DNA from: Oikopleura dioica
Lineage: Eukaryota > Chordata > Appendicularia > Copelata > Oikopleuridae
Reading direction: 5' to 3'
DNA length: 64,000 nt
NCBI GenBank assembly: GCA_907165135.1
Contig: OU015568.1
Location: forward strand, 1,372,501 to 1,436,500
The translations under genes and the position numbers were made by a program. The notes beneath the pieces are model-generated. The model made no database searches and was not told the DNA's origin. It saw nothing but the letters and a program-made list of their open reading frames with translations. Within the stretch, counting starts at the first letter, position 1, and every line of letters begins with the position of its first letter. Positions 31,601 through 42,084 of this stretch are shown here, piece after piece.

Positions 31601-33662
31601 CAAAATCTGATTTTTCCTTAACTCGACGTAACTAGGGTTTCTATGCATGATTTTGATTGCTGATTATCACTGATCATGTAAATTTTTCCTGAATTTTAAT
31701 CACGTGACATCTTGGAGGACCTCGGAGGACCTAGATGATGGAAGAATTTAAGCAAATTAAATGAAGAATAATCTTTTCCAGGGACTCCTTCGGCATGGTT
31801 ATTAACCGAAACGTAAGCATTGATAAATCTAATAATTTGATCACGTGGACCCTCGGAGGACCCCGGAGGACCTCATCTGATGGAAGAATTTATTGAAGAA
31901 AGAAGAGAAATCTATATAAAAAATTGATATTTCAAAAACCATAATTAAAAATCGGGAACGACAAACTGAAGTTTATTGAAAAATGGGTGTGGGCGGGGTT
32001 TGGGAAGAAATGAGACTGATCATCTCTATCTTTTCTTCAAATCCCAGCCGTAATCAAGCCCATTTCAATTTAAAAGCCAGGGACGGGGCTGAGACGGCCC
32101 GAAGGGCCGTCAAGCCCATTTCAATTTAAAAGCCAGGGACGGGGCTGAGACGGCCCGAAGGGCCGTCAAGCCCATTTCAATTTAAAAGCCAGGGACGGGG
32201 CTGAGACGGCCCGAAGGGCCGTCAAGCCCATTTCAATTTAAAAGCCAGGGACGGGGCTGAGACGGCCCGAAGGGCCGTCAAGCCCATTTCAATTTAAAAG
32301 CCAGGGACGGGGCTGAGACGGCCCGAAGGGCCGTCAAGCCCATTTCAATTTAAAAGCCAGGACGGGGCTGAGACGGCCCGAAGGGCCGTCAAGCCCATTT
32401 CAATTTAAAAGCCAGGACGGGGCTGAGACGGCCCGAAGGGCCGTCAAGCCCATTTCAATTTAAAAGCCAGGGACGGGGCTGAGACGGCCCGAAGGGCCGT
32501 CAAGCCCATTTCAATTTAAAAGCCAGGGACGGGGCTGAGACGGCCCGAAGGGCCGTCAAGCCCATTTCAATTTAAAAGCCAGGGACGGGGCTGAGACGGC
32601 CCGAAGGGCCGTCAAGCCCATTTCAATTTAAAAGCCAGGGACGGGGCTGAGACGGCCCGAAGGGCCGTCAAGCCCATTTCAATTTAAAAGCCAGGGACGG
32701 GGCTGAGACGGCCCGAAGGGCCGTCAAGCCCATTTCAATTTAAAAGCCAGGGACGGGGCTGAGACGGCCCGAAGGGCCGTCAAGCCCATTTCAATTTAAA
32801 AGCCAGGGACGGGGCTGAGACGGCCCGAAGGGCCGTCAAGCCCATTTCAATTTAAAAGCCAGGGACGGGGCTGAGAGGGCCCGAAGGGCCGTCAAGCCCA
32901 TTTCACGGGGCTGACTGAATTTAATAAGCGGAAGTTCTCAGTCGTCCAGGAATTGATTCCAAGCAAAAAAGTCCTCCGGAGGACTAATTATGACTCAAAC
33001 TCAGTCACATGATCAAGTTAACGCAATGTTTCGAGGAAAATCGGAATGAAAAAAAAGTGTCATTGCCGGGATTCGAACACCCCTAGAGGGCCAACTCATA
33101 GAGTTTGGACAAATAATTAGCTCTAGAATTTTTTGCACACAAGTGCACAAAGTGATTTTATAAGTTTCTGAAAGCATTTTTTCTGTAGATTAAGATTATC
33201 TTTGATTAAGGCTTGAGGAAGGTTGAGATCAAAAGTTATCGTGAAAAAACTGTTATCTTCATGAGAAAATTGGCGTTTATGATGGAAAACAGCGTTTTTT
33301 TAATTAACAATTATTGAATTAAATGTTTTTTATGATGTGTTTTATCTATATACATCGATTCAAATTAGTTTTCTAAACTTTTAATTTTGCCCATTCACTG
33401 CCATTTCACTGTTCACCCCCTAAATATGACAAATATTTTTTTTGAGAATATTTTTTTGATTTAGGCTGACACGGACGGATCGGCAATAATGATCGAGTAT
33501 TCAATTTTCATCGTGTCTGGAGACAGAAGTCCTCATGAAATTGAGCGACTCGATTTCGAAGGAGATTTATTAATTCATACAGAAGTCGTCGGAGAGTATC
33601 CAGATAAAAATTGGATTCCAGTTCTTTATGAAGTTCCTGTTGATTACTGTATACGTCCATAG
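28679..33662 (+). CDS. Kelch-like secreted protein, copy A
   Basis: Eight exons (28679-28988, 29066-29207, 29244-29387, 29440-29972, 30162-30500, 30540-30871, 31298-31448, 33465-33662) keep one frame for 716 codons; the 5' end is open (acceptor at 28678). Kelch-type blades are suggested by NELYIFGGDSDNHK, GNLLLAGGYGVDEF and YSIFIVSGD. From exon 5 on it parallels copy B at 48803-50447 blade by blade (KRLINGMGF vs IRLINGFTS; LGLYRGKPMTVGS vs LGYYRGQPTTVGS; HTEVVGEYPDKNW vs DTEVIGGHDFRSF). Kelch propellers bind proteins or glycans. Its introns hold a 152-bp element, an inverted duplication of coding sequence and a 56-bp satellite, making this gene far longer than copy B. Function unknown. Confidence 0.7.
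29972..30123. mobile_element. 152-bp inverted-repeat element forming an intron
   Basis: Ends GGTGAGGTGTC and (complement) GGGGAGGCGTC run into the shared core GGAACCGACAAAAA and CGACAAATTTTGCG on both arms. It is flanked by a perfect 8-bp duplication AAATTTAA (29964-29971, 30124-30131). The first G completes a Lys codon and the next bases GTGAGG are the splice donor of the intron 29973-30161. Relatives lie at 59041-59187 and 63757-63820. Confidence 0.8.
30878..31257. repeat. Inverted duplication spanning intron of kelch gene A
   Basis: Arms of about 140 bp (30878-31016 and 31116-31257) are inverted copies with roughly 90 percent identity by eye, separated by about 100 bp. The left arm starts 6 nt after the splice donor at 30872, so the RNA intron would fold into a long hairpin. 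Both arms contain the TCTATCCTAGATCTTCTG segment and an A/T-rich tract. Confidence 0.8.
32055..32905. repeat. 56-bp tandem satellite, 15 copies
   Basis: Fifteen near-identical units of 56 bp (two of 55 bp, at 32335 and 32390, lacking one G) plus a partial unit. Each contains CAAGCCCATTTCAATTTAAA, then ACGGGGCTGA, and a perfect hairpin GACGGCCC-GAA-GGGCCGTC. One unit near 32877 has a single change (GAGAGGGCCC). The array lies in the 2016-nt intron 31449-33464 of the kelch-like gene. Confidence 0.97.
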
Positions 33663-34056
33663 GGAACACCACTCTTTTAGATTTATTGACAATAAAATCA
33701 GCAAGACTCCAAATTGTCTCTTCTTCTTTTTTTTCAAGAGCAACAATACTCCTCATTCTTCCGGCGGCGCGGCGCGGATGAGCCTACAAATCTTTATTTA
33801 TCTAAAGCCGCTTCATTTCGCTTCATTTTTTTATGATCCTCAAGTTATGCCAAGAGGATTTTTAATTGAGTTGTACATTCACGAGCTCTCAAGCGCGCAC
33901 TCCGCATCAACTTTTAGTCATCTACTCATAACGATCATAAAAAAGAGAGATTCTCAACCGTTTTCGCCTTTTTGAAAGATACGAAAAGCAGGCCCTAATA
34001 AAAAAGGAACCCTAAAAGAGAAAGCGCCGCAAAACCAGAAACAAAGAGAAAAAACG

Positions 34057-34924
34057 ATGTCACGATACGGGGTCATTTGGGACTCCTACAGACTGTTTCT
34101 GAAAGTTGTCTTTTGTACAGTCTTTTTCAGTCTTGGAGCAACTTTGAGTTCGCTTTTTTGGGTCTTTCAAGAGGCCGAAATAGTGGGGACGAAAATAAAA
34201 GAAACAGAAGACCATGTCAGGTATTTTTCTTTTCCTCTCTTTTTTTTAATTTCATCAATTTTTTCAGGCCTACAGTGGAATTTGAAATCGGCCTTGTTGT
34301 TTTGGCTGGATTCGCTTTTGTAATTTCTATTTTCGGAGTTATTTTCGGGTGCAAGCAGTCGACAAAAATGACAACGCTCTATGCCTGGTTTTCGATAGTT
34401 GCATCTCTCTTCTGTTTTGTTGGACTCGCATATTGCAGTAAGTGACTCTCTCGCGATTTATTCTGACGAGTTCTAGTTTATATCGGTGCTCAAAGTGTGA
34501 TCTTTTACGAAACGAAGCAATTTCTACTGCATAGAGATCTGATTCCTTGGATCCCGGCGACTTTTTGCTTCTTCTTGTCGGCTTTTCTTTTCATCATTCT
34601 CGCGTAAGTTTCGAAAAAATGATGTAAGAGCCGTAAGAGATAATTTCTAGTGTCATTTCGTTCAAACAATACAAGCTGGAAAAAGATCTTCTCAAGTACT
34701 ACGGACCGACGACCTTCGATGGCACCATCAATGACAACTTTACTGATAATCAACCAATTTCAACGGACAAAATTTACGAATCATTAGGTAAAAACACAAA
34801 AACAATTAGCAAAGAATTTTCGTTTTTAGATAAAAGAGGCTTCGATTTACGCTCAGTTGAAAGTTTCGAGCCTCGCGAAGTCGTCGACGATTTTGAGTAC
34901 CGAACGAAACCTCGCGCCATGTAA
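34057..34924 (+). CDS. Four-pass membrane protein, unknown
   Basis: Five exons (34057-34220, 34268-34437, 34477-34603, 34651-34787, 34830-34924) sum to 693 nt, 230 residues, all GT-AG. Four hydrophobic segments are evident: LKVVFCTVFFSLGATLSSLF (about 14-33), IGLVVLAGFAFVISIFGVIF (about 60-80), AWFSIVASLFCFVGLAYCIY (about 92-112) and IPATFCFFLSAFLFIILAVI (about 130-150). The tail is cytoplasmic, charged, with Tyr and Asp/Glu (YESLDKRGFDLRSVESFE). The topology is tetraspan-like but I see no tetraspanin CCG or claudin signature. AATAAA follows at about 34959. Start ATG is preceded by AAAACG. Confidence 0.75.
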
Positions 34925-35055
34925 AAAATTAACCTGCGTGCAATATAATTTTAAAAAATAAAGTCGCGAATAATTTTTAAATTATTTTTATTTTTCAGTT
35001 TGAGTTTTTTTTAAAAGAGGAAAAGAAAAAGACTGAACTTGGATTTTTGCAAAAG

Positions 35056-35520
35056 TTATTCATCAATTTTGTTGATTTTCATTCTTCTGCTTGGAATTGG
35101 GCTGTCGGGGTAAACTTCTTCCCAGAAAACGACGGAATCGTCGGAGATTTTTCTGTTGAGAGTTCGAAATACTGGAACGGGCTTTGGCTTTCGACCTGGG
35201 TGAAGCAATTTGGAGATTTTTGACTTGATCGATTTGAAACCCTTGAAGGTTTTCACCATCGTAGTCTTTTGCTTTCTTTCCGGGCAAGAACCAGGACAGG
35301 GTGGAGTCGTGAAATCGGTTTTGTTTCTGATCGGTGTGTTCATCACGGAATGACGTCTGACGCGATTTTCGGACACTTCCACGGCGAAGACTTCGTCGAG
35401 ATTCTTTTCAGAAATGGACTTGCGGATTTTTGTCGCAGACCATCGAAGACGAGAAGATTGCGACTTGGATCGTCGCTTGATTCCGCGGCTTTGGACGTCG
35501 ATGGAAGAGATTTTCGTCAT
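35056..35520 (-). CDS. Basic Ser/Lys-rich protein, unknown
   Basis: A single frame of 154 residues starting MTKISSIDVQSRGIKRRSKS. It is strongly basic, with Pro/Cys (TPPCPGSCPERKQK) in the middle and FKGFKSIKSKISKLLHPGRK after it. No signal peptide or membrane segment. Likely disordered and intracellular, with clusters that could be nuclear localisation signals. It converges with the four-pass membrane gene, leaving about 130 bp between stops. Unrecognised; single-exon structure makes the model less certain. Confidence 0.5.
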   Translation of the reverse strand: MTKISSIDVQSRGIKRRSKSQSSRLRWSATKIRKSISEKNLDEVFAVEVSENRVRRHSVMNTPIRNKTDFTTPPCPGSCPERKQKTTMVKTFKGFKSIKSKISKLLHPGRKPKPVPVFRTLNRKISDDSVVFWEEVYPDSPIPSRRMKINKIDE

Positions 35521-36470
35521 ATTTCAAGTTATTCGGCTTGTTGATTGTGAGTTTGAGAAAGTTTGAATGTTGAGTTGTCGATTTTCTGACTGGTTTTTAT
35601 GCATGAAGTAAAGTGCGCCACCACCTGAATAAGGTGCACCTCAAGCCAGAATTACGGGTAATTAAGGTGCACATATTGCCATCTGCTGATAATCAAATTT
35701 GATAAGGAGGTGCAACTTGCACCTAGCGCCAGCTGATCAGGTTCGTGCAGGTCCTTAATTAGCTGATTGAGCAGGTGAATCAATTATCCGGAGTCAAAAA
35801 GTTATTTTTTCACTTTTATCAAGAAAACGAACTGTTTAAAAAAACACCATAAGAACCTCGTTTTTCTTGAGAATTTTTGTTTTTGCGGAAATAATAATTT
35901 GAGATAGTATAGCTGATATTACCTGTATGTGCATCCCAATGCTCATAAAGATCAATGATCTTATTTATTTATCATTATCATTATTTTGAAAATAAAAACT
36001 TGAATAAACAATTCCTAGCACTAGTTTACGTATTTTAATGATGATGTTAATCCCAATTAAATTATCACCCGGCAAATAAATTTCGATAATCTTATCACGC
36101 TCTCAATTGGCGTGAATCAAATCTTTCCTCCCATCACTCTTAAAATTGAAAAAGTAAAATTGCGTTAATTGATTTATTTCGCGCAAAAACTCATCCCCCG
36201 CGAAACTTACATAATCCCCAAACAACTCAACTTGTCACGATCTTGCACATTTTTTCTTATCTCAGAGAAAGAATCGCTGAAGCCCGTTCCGGCCCGTTTC
36301 AGAACATTCCTGGGCGTAGTGTTGCCCCCGGCGCATTTTGCATTCAGATTCCTTTTTTCAGCACTTTTTTATTTTTCAAGAGATAGACAAAAGAACGTCT
36401 GTTTGAAGAAGAGTTCGAAATTACAAGCTGTTTTACTGAAATTTGAAGAAAGAAAAGGGCAACAGAGAAA
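35521..36470. other. Divergent gap upstream of SLC4A11
   Basis: 950 bp with no supported gene. A cluster of GGTGCA/TGCACC motifs (about 35632-35725, including AAGGTGCACCTC and GGAGGTGCAACTTGCACC) stands out and could be regulatory or a decayed repeat. Confidence 0.4.
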
Positions 36471-39242
36471 ATGGATGAGGAAAATATCGCTACGCTAGAG
36501 CGGAAAAGGTACTTTTGATCAACCTAAATCACCTTAACAAAGATACTTTTTCTAACAAAATGTTCAAGGCGCAATGTCGTCCCGTTGAAGGATTTTATCG
36601 ACGAGGCCCGTGGCGTGCTCGATATTCAGCATTACCTCAACGAAGCATCGATCCAGACCTCTCTTTCTGCTTCATCCCTCGAAGACGCCGCTCTCGCTCT
36701 CGTTCCAGAAAATGTTGATGATCTTTCGCCAGAAGATTTATTGAAAGATGTTCTTTTCTCGCCAAATGGCCAGGTTGCTTCTTGCCAAGTTGTCTCCCAG
36801 ACAGTTTCCAGACCGACGATTGTTATTGGAAGGCTCGCGAGTCCGATAGATGCAGAGCTAAGGCTTGTTATTTTGATCATAAATCCTCTGAAGGAAAAGT
36901 TCTGAACATATTTGAAAATCAAATTTTCTTAAAACCATATTTCTTTTTTTGTTCAGAAAATATGCTGATTTCAAACAGGAAAAAATTGACTTGAAATCTC
37001 AAAGCTTTAGCGTACCCATTATCTTTCCACTTCAGAACTTATAATAGCTAAAAATGACAAAATCCAACTACGAAATCGGCCGATCCCTCGTCTCATTCGC
37101 CTACCAAACCGATCTTGCCAACAACCTTCCTTCGGAGAAAAACTCAATGTCGAAAATGGTCGACGATTTCGTTGCAAAAGTCAAAGCAGAAGAACCCACA
37201 GAGTTTGAGCTGCCAGATATTCCTGGAGTAGAACCAGTGCCGCTTTATCATTTGGGAAGGGGACTTTGGGGAGATATTAAAAGGAGAGCAAGGTGGTATC
37301 TGAGCGATTATGTCGACGGAGTGAATAATGTGAAGAGTGTTTCCAAGTCGATTTCAGCCACTGGTAGGCTTTTCTTTCAAATCTTCTAGTTTCTTTCAAA
37401 TCTTTGATTTAGTTTTTCTGTTTTTTGCCTGCCTCCTGCCTTCCATAGCGTTTGGAAGTTTGAACGCAGGAGCAACTCGCGGCGCAATTACTGTTCAAAA
37501 AACTATCATGGCTCAGGCATTTGGAGGCCTCTTTTTTGCCTTGTTTTCTGGTCAACCCATTGTGATTCTTCTGACGACCGCTCCGTTGGCACTGTATATT
37601 TCAATCATTCAGGATTTGGCCGATAGGTAACTTTCCAATTACGAATATTGGATGCTGTTTATAGCTCTTTTTTCCAGGTACGATTACGATTTCTTGTCGT
37701 TTTACGGCGCAGTTGGGATTATGAACGTGGTCTTCATTTTGATTTATGTGATGATAAATCTCTCCAAATTGATGAAGTACTCAACCAGGAGTATCGAAGA
37801 AGTCTTTGGGCTGTTCATCACGTGCGCCTTTTGCAAAGACGCTTTGAAGCATATTTCCGAGTTCTTCGATGAATATTATTACTCACCAATGTAAGTATGT
37901 TTAGCACCGCAAGTAATAATTTTGACCCTCTCGCTGAAAAAAATGATCAAATATGATTAGGATCAACATAACAGGCCAGTCTGGACCACAAAACGATCCG
38001 AATACAGTACCAACTTCTTGCGTACTCAGTACAAATGGAAGTATTCCAGATTCATGCCCTCAGATAATCGAGTCATATGACTTGGTCGCTTCTAGAGATA
38101 AGGCTCTTCTGGCCCTTATTTTAGCCATCGCAACTGCTTGGTTTGGTCTTCAGGAAAGGGTTGAACTTCATAAAAGATCCTCTCTGATTTCCCAGCAAAT
38201 TTCGACCCCTCTCAAGATAACAAGCTTCCGCAAGAGCCCTTATCTGCTCGGCTGGATGCGGGAACTTATCGCCGACTACGCCCTAGCCCTCTCCGTCATT
38301 GTTTTCTCCCTCATTGGATCAATCGGGTTCAAGGAAATTAAATTGGAGAGCTTTGGATATGGAGATTTAAAGCTTGAGTTTACCAGTGGAATCGCTGATT
38401 TGCCTGGAAGCGCGTGGGGCTGGGCCACACTCCTCGGTTTTTGCTTGTCGTTGCTTTTCTTCATGGACCAGGTTGGTGATTTTTTCTTGAGTCGTTTTTT
38501 AGCTTCTATTCAGAATATTTCCGCCGCTTTGGTAAATACTCCAGCAAACAAGCTAAAAAAAGGCGCCGCTTACCACTTGGACCTCCTCGTTGTTGCCCTT
38601 ATCAACATTCCCTTATCGCTTTTTGGGCTTCCCTGGATTCACGGTGCCCTTCCACACTCACCTCTTCACGCAAGAGCCCTTGCAGATATCACGGAAAAAG
38701 TTGAAGAAGGTCATGTGACAGAAACTGTCGATTTTGTCAGAGAATCAAGGTAAAAACTAACGAGTTCTTCACTGAAAGCCTTATCAACGATTCTAGAATT
38801 TCTGGAATTCTGGCTCACATTCTCATTGGTTTCTCCCTCTTTGCCATTCCGACTCCTTTAACCTCCATTCCCAAACCAGTGTTAGACGGTCTGTTTCTCT
38901 TCCTTGGTCTTTCCGGTCTCGCCGGAAGTCAACTTTGGGAAAGAATGCTTCTGATCGTTACAGAACAATCAGCCTATCCGCCAAATCATTATATCCGAAG
39001 AGTTCCACAAAAGAGCATTCATTTGTTCACGCTTTGTCAGTTCATTTTGCTGGTCATTTTGGGTAAGAACTTCTGTGGTTTCAAAAATAATCATCAATTC
39101 AGGCGTGATTGGATTCTACCCCTACCCTTATTTGAAAATGATCTTTCCAATTATCATCTTGCTGCTTATGCCCGCTCGACATTTCGTCATCCCCAAAATC
39201 GTCCCAGAAAAATATCTCCAAGCAATGGATGGTGCTCATTGA
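36471..39242 (+). CDS. SLC4A11: SLC4A11-type transporter
   Basis: Eight exons (36471-36508, 36569-36893, 37048-37363, 37413-37626, 37678-37890, 37961-38749, 38797-39062, 39103-39242) sum to 2301 nt, 766 residues. In vertebrates SLC4A11 is a plasma-membrane transporter for H+/OH-, NH3 and water. Seen: a cytoplasmic domain ([20 protein letters not shown]), then [35 protein letters not shown] and a ten-plus-helix membrane domain. Near the C terminus come [20 protein letters not shown], and the terminal MDGAH parallels MDAEH in human. Introns 1 and 3-7 are GT-AG; intron 2 (36894-37047) fits only as GA-AG. The N-terminal domain is shorter than in vertebrates. Confidence 0.96.
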
Positions 39243-39721
39243 AATCATCATCCCAGCATGCTAAAAAAACTAACTCCCGTTCTACCTGTTCCCTTTTCCG
39301 TGACTAACTTTACCTGTAACACTTACTAGGCTTTTTCAATTCTAGCTTTTATTTCATTCTGATTTGAAGATTTAACAGTCAGCTGAGAATCAGCTGAAGG
39401 TGCATTTTACAATAAATAAAAAAAAGAAAAATCAATTTTTTAAGGCCATTTTTAATAAGTTACGAAATTTCGATTAAAAACTCTGGTGAAAGAATTACGA
39501 AGAATATTATTCTTTTGAAAGAAAATTTTGAAAAAAATAAAAATATGATGCAGGAACCGCAGAGAAATCGTAGAAATCCGATCAACGAATGATTATGAAA
39601 ACACCTTACTTAGAAGTTCATTTCGACGTCTCGGATGACGCTTATTTCACAGCTTGGCTGGTAATGAAGATGGCTTTTGTTGGATTAAATACTTAAATTA
39701 GAATGGAGTGCTTGAGTTATC
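39243..39721. other. 3' flank of SLC4A11
   Basis: Contains AATAAATAAAAAA near 39411 as likely polyadenylation signal. A short frame at 39596 (MKTPYLEVHFDVSDDAYF) is followed by a GT-like site but I could not join it to the next frame in phase. Confidence 0.4.
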
Positions 39722-40102
39722 ATGATAAGAATAGTTTTAGATTCGATCTTTTCGCGAGTTTTTCGAGGTAGCGCGCATTTGCGAATGTCCATTTTGATCT
39801 TTTCTGACGCCCAAGAATATGAAAGAATTTCTTGTTTTTGTATTCCGAAAAAAAGCGAAGAGGAATGCCCACCAATAGTTATGGTTGAAATTCGTTACGT
39901 AGAGAAAATTTATATGCGTTCTCCCGTAAACTTCAACGATGTTGCGTTGTTTTCACAAGAAAACGAATCATACCACCAATTCAATATCAAAATGGCGGTT
40001 AGTTCTAAGGAGCGCCACCTCCCGGTTAGTATTCGAAAAGACATTATAAAAACGTTCCACAGCATGGATCCTCATCAATTATCAGAATATCTGAGAACAT
40101 AG
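39722..40102 (+). CDS. Possible small protein, unknown
   Basis: A frame of 126 residues with mixed, protein-like composition (FSDAQEYERISCFCIPKK, IVMVEIRYVEKIYM, SIRKDIIKTFHSMDP) directly before the CUB gene; only 13 nt separate its stop from the next ATG. That gap contains an AG (ATCAAG) usable as a trans-splice acceptor, as in larvacean operons. Unrecognised; an upstream exon may be missing. Confidence 0.35.
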   Translation: MIRIVLDSIFSRVFRGSAHLRMSILIFSDAQEYERISCFCIPKKSEEECPPIVMVEIRYVEKIYMRSPVNFNDVALFSQENESYHQFNIKMAVSSKERHLPVSIRKDIIKTFHSMDPHQLSEYLRT

Positions 40103-40115
40103 GAAACATCAAGTT

Positions 40116-41062
40116 ATGAAGGTGAGTGTAGGTAATGATTCGATTTTTTAAAGAGAAAAATTTAGCTTTTCACTACAATTGCCGCCTCTGCCCTTGCCAA
40201 CCACTACGACTCCGGCATTTGTCACGACTGCCCCGACACCTACGACGGTGAATGTGGTGGACTGATAACAGACTTTAATACAATCGTCTCTCCCGGATAC
40301 GAGCGAGGGGAATACTACGATCTCCTCTCCTGCGAATGGGAAATTGATCTTGGTGATATCGAGGGTTTCAACATCGTTCCACTCTTTTTTGATGTTGAGC
40401 AGGATACTTATTGCTCATATGACGAGTTAATTGTCATCGATGGTAATGGAGATGAGAAAATCTTTTGCGGAACCAACTCTTGGCGAAGACGAAAATCCGC
40501 TGGAAAGGACAAAAAGGCACCTCCTAGAGTGACCTCGTCGTATACTATCAAAAATGACGGATTCGAGACGCTCTTTGTCGAAGGGGGCAAGGCAGTGATT
40601 AGATTCACGACTGATAAAGATATTCGAGAAGCTGGATTCCACTTCGAACTGCGAAAATTCGAACCAACTCGGCTCCAGATCATCGAAGCTCATGCTCAGG
40701 TAAATTTATTAAGATAACCAACTTTTCATCAGCATCATTATTAGCGAATTTTTGACGCCCTCGCCGACACCGGATACGGCCCCCGGTACCAAGGTCGAAT
40801 GGAAAAGATTTTCGCCAAATTGACCACCGCTTCTGCCTCAGGAGAAGATTGCCACGAAGAAAACGGCTTCGGTTCTGAAGCTGATGGTGTTCTTGTCTTT
40901 GACGATAGCGACATGTGCAAGCTCAACGGACAAGTCAATGCTGCTATCAACAGCTTCGCCCGGAGAAATGCTTGCGATGGGCGAGGTAAGGTCTACAGAC
41001 AAATCATTCGAGCTGCCAGAAAAGTCAGAAACTTTATGAATGAAAAACATAACTGCGAGTAA
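40116..41062 (+). CDS. Secreted CUB-domain protein
   Basis: Three exons (40116-40121, 40166-40699, 40745-41062) give 285 residues; the first coding exon is only two codons (Met-Lys). The signal peptide MKLFTTIAASALA spans the first intron. A CUB-like domain follows (about residues 20-180): CGGLITDFNTIVSPGYE, CEWEID, CSYDELIVIDGNG, IFCGTN and AVIRFTTDKDIREAGFHFEL match the Cys spacing and the final FxxxxxxxxxGF pattern. The C-terminal ~100 residues are helical with three or four Cys and have no assignment. CUB domains bind proteins or glycans outside the cell, often with calcium. Confidence 0.8.
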
Positions 41063-41248
41063 ATTATGAGTCTGGGCCATTTCTTTATGACTAAATAAAA
41101 AGGTTTCAATAATAGTTTGATTCCAAATGGAAAGAAACTGAATTTCTAAAACCAAGCACTGGGAAATCTGCAGATGTCTATTTGAAATAGACTATTTCTT
41201 CAATCCAGAATTTTACATAATGTTACGAAAGCTGGACGAAATGGGTGC

Positions 41249-41255
41249 TATATAA
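41249..41255 (+). promoter_or_regulatory. TATA box of the lipocalin gene
   Basis: TATATAA 40 nt before the lipocalin start codon. The upstream CUB gene has its own AATAAA at about 41094, so the lipocalin has an independent promoter. Confidence 0.5.
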
Positions 41256-41294
41256 CATCAACCGCTCAATTTAAATCATAAATTAAAAGTAAAA

Positions 41295-41968
41295 ATGAGA
41301 ACTCTTGCTTTTCTTCTTGCATTTACAAATGCTCAGCTGATCACGTGGGGTGGAAAATGCCCCGAAATTCCACTGATAAAAGATCTCGATGCTAACGCGT
41401 ATTCTGGCGCCTGGTTCGAGCAAGCTAGAGTTCCGGACAAAAACCAAGGCGATGACAAGTGCGTGAGCCCGATCTACGCCGTCAAGGACGATCGAAACAT
41501 CTTGGTCAACAACACCCACGTAATTGCTTACACCGATGGCGATCACCACGGCCAAGAGCTCCAGTGCCTCTCTGGCAATGCTTTCGTCCTTGATCCTGAT
41601 TTTCCCAACAAGCTTTTGGTCACATTCGATTTCGGTCGACAAAGTTTCAACTACAGAAACGAACGAGCAAATTACTGGATCATGGAGACGAATTACGACG
41701 AATACGCGATCGTAATGAGCTGCCAGAACTTGGGCGAGTTCATCGTCGAGTACGGCTGGGTCATGGCGAGGTTTGATTTTTCAAATTTTTGTAATGTTTC
41801 TGATCGCCGATTTCTAGAGACCAAAATTTACGAACAAACAATCCAGCTCGATACGCTGAAATTTACGAAAACTCTCGAAGCTACTCGAAAGTCTGGGATC
41901 GAGATGAAATCTTTTTGACCCCTCAAACTGGCTGCGAATATGACCGTGTTACTGTCTATCCTGAATAA
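41295..41968 (+). CDS. Lipocalin, apolipoprotein D-like
   Basis: Two exons (41295-41770 and 41818-41968; 47-nt intron) give 208 residues. Signal peptide MRTLAFLLAFTNAQ. Lipocalin features: CPEIPLIKDLDANAYSGAWF matches the N-terminal GxW block (NxxxYxGxWF), ANYWIMETNYDEYAIVMSC matches the YxxVxxxD block, and a closing ARDQNLRTNNPARYAEIYE provides the Arg after the barrel. Four Cys could form two disulfides. Lipocalins carry small hydrophobic ligands outside the cell. The ORF without splicing would end in an unrelated tail, so the intron is well supported. Confidence 0.9.
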
Positions 41969-42084
41969 ATTAAAAATCCGCGGAACGATTCGCAGCTTCG
42001 AGAAAATGTCTCTAGAAACGGCTCAATATTGTTTTCCGCGCAGCACTTTTCTTCAGACACAAAAAAAGAGAAAAAAAAAAGAGG

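Noticed and set aside
32055-32905. CRISPR-like array
   Set aside because: The units are contiguous, with no unique spacers, and lie in an animal gene intron; this is a satellite.
33056-33130. tRNA-like sequence on the minus strand (GTTCGAATCCCGGCA box B, CTCTATGAG hairpin)
   Set aside because: The T arm is plausible but the anticodon stem has a mismatch, the D arm/box A is not convincing and the acceptor stem does not pair; at most a tRNA relic or SINE fragment.
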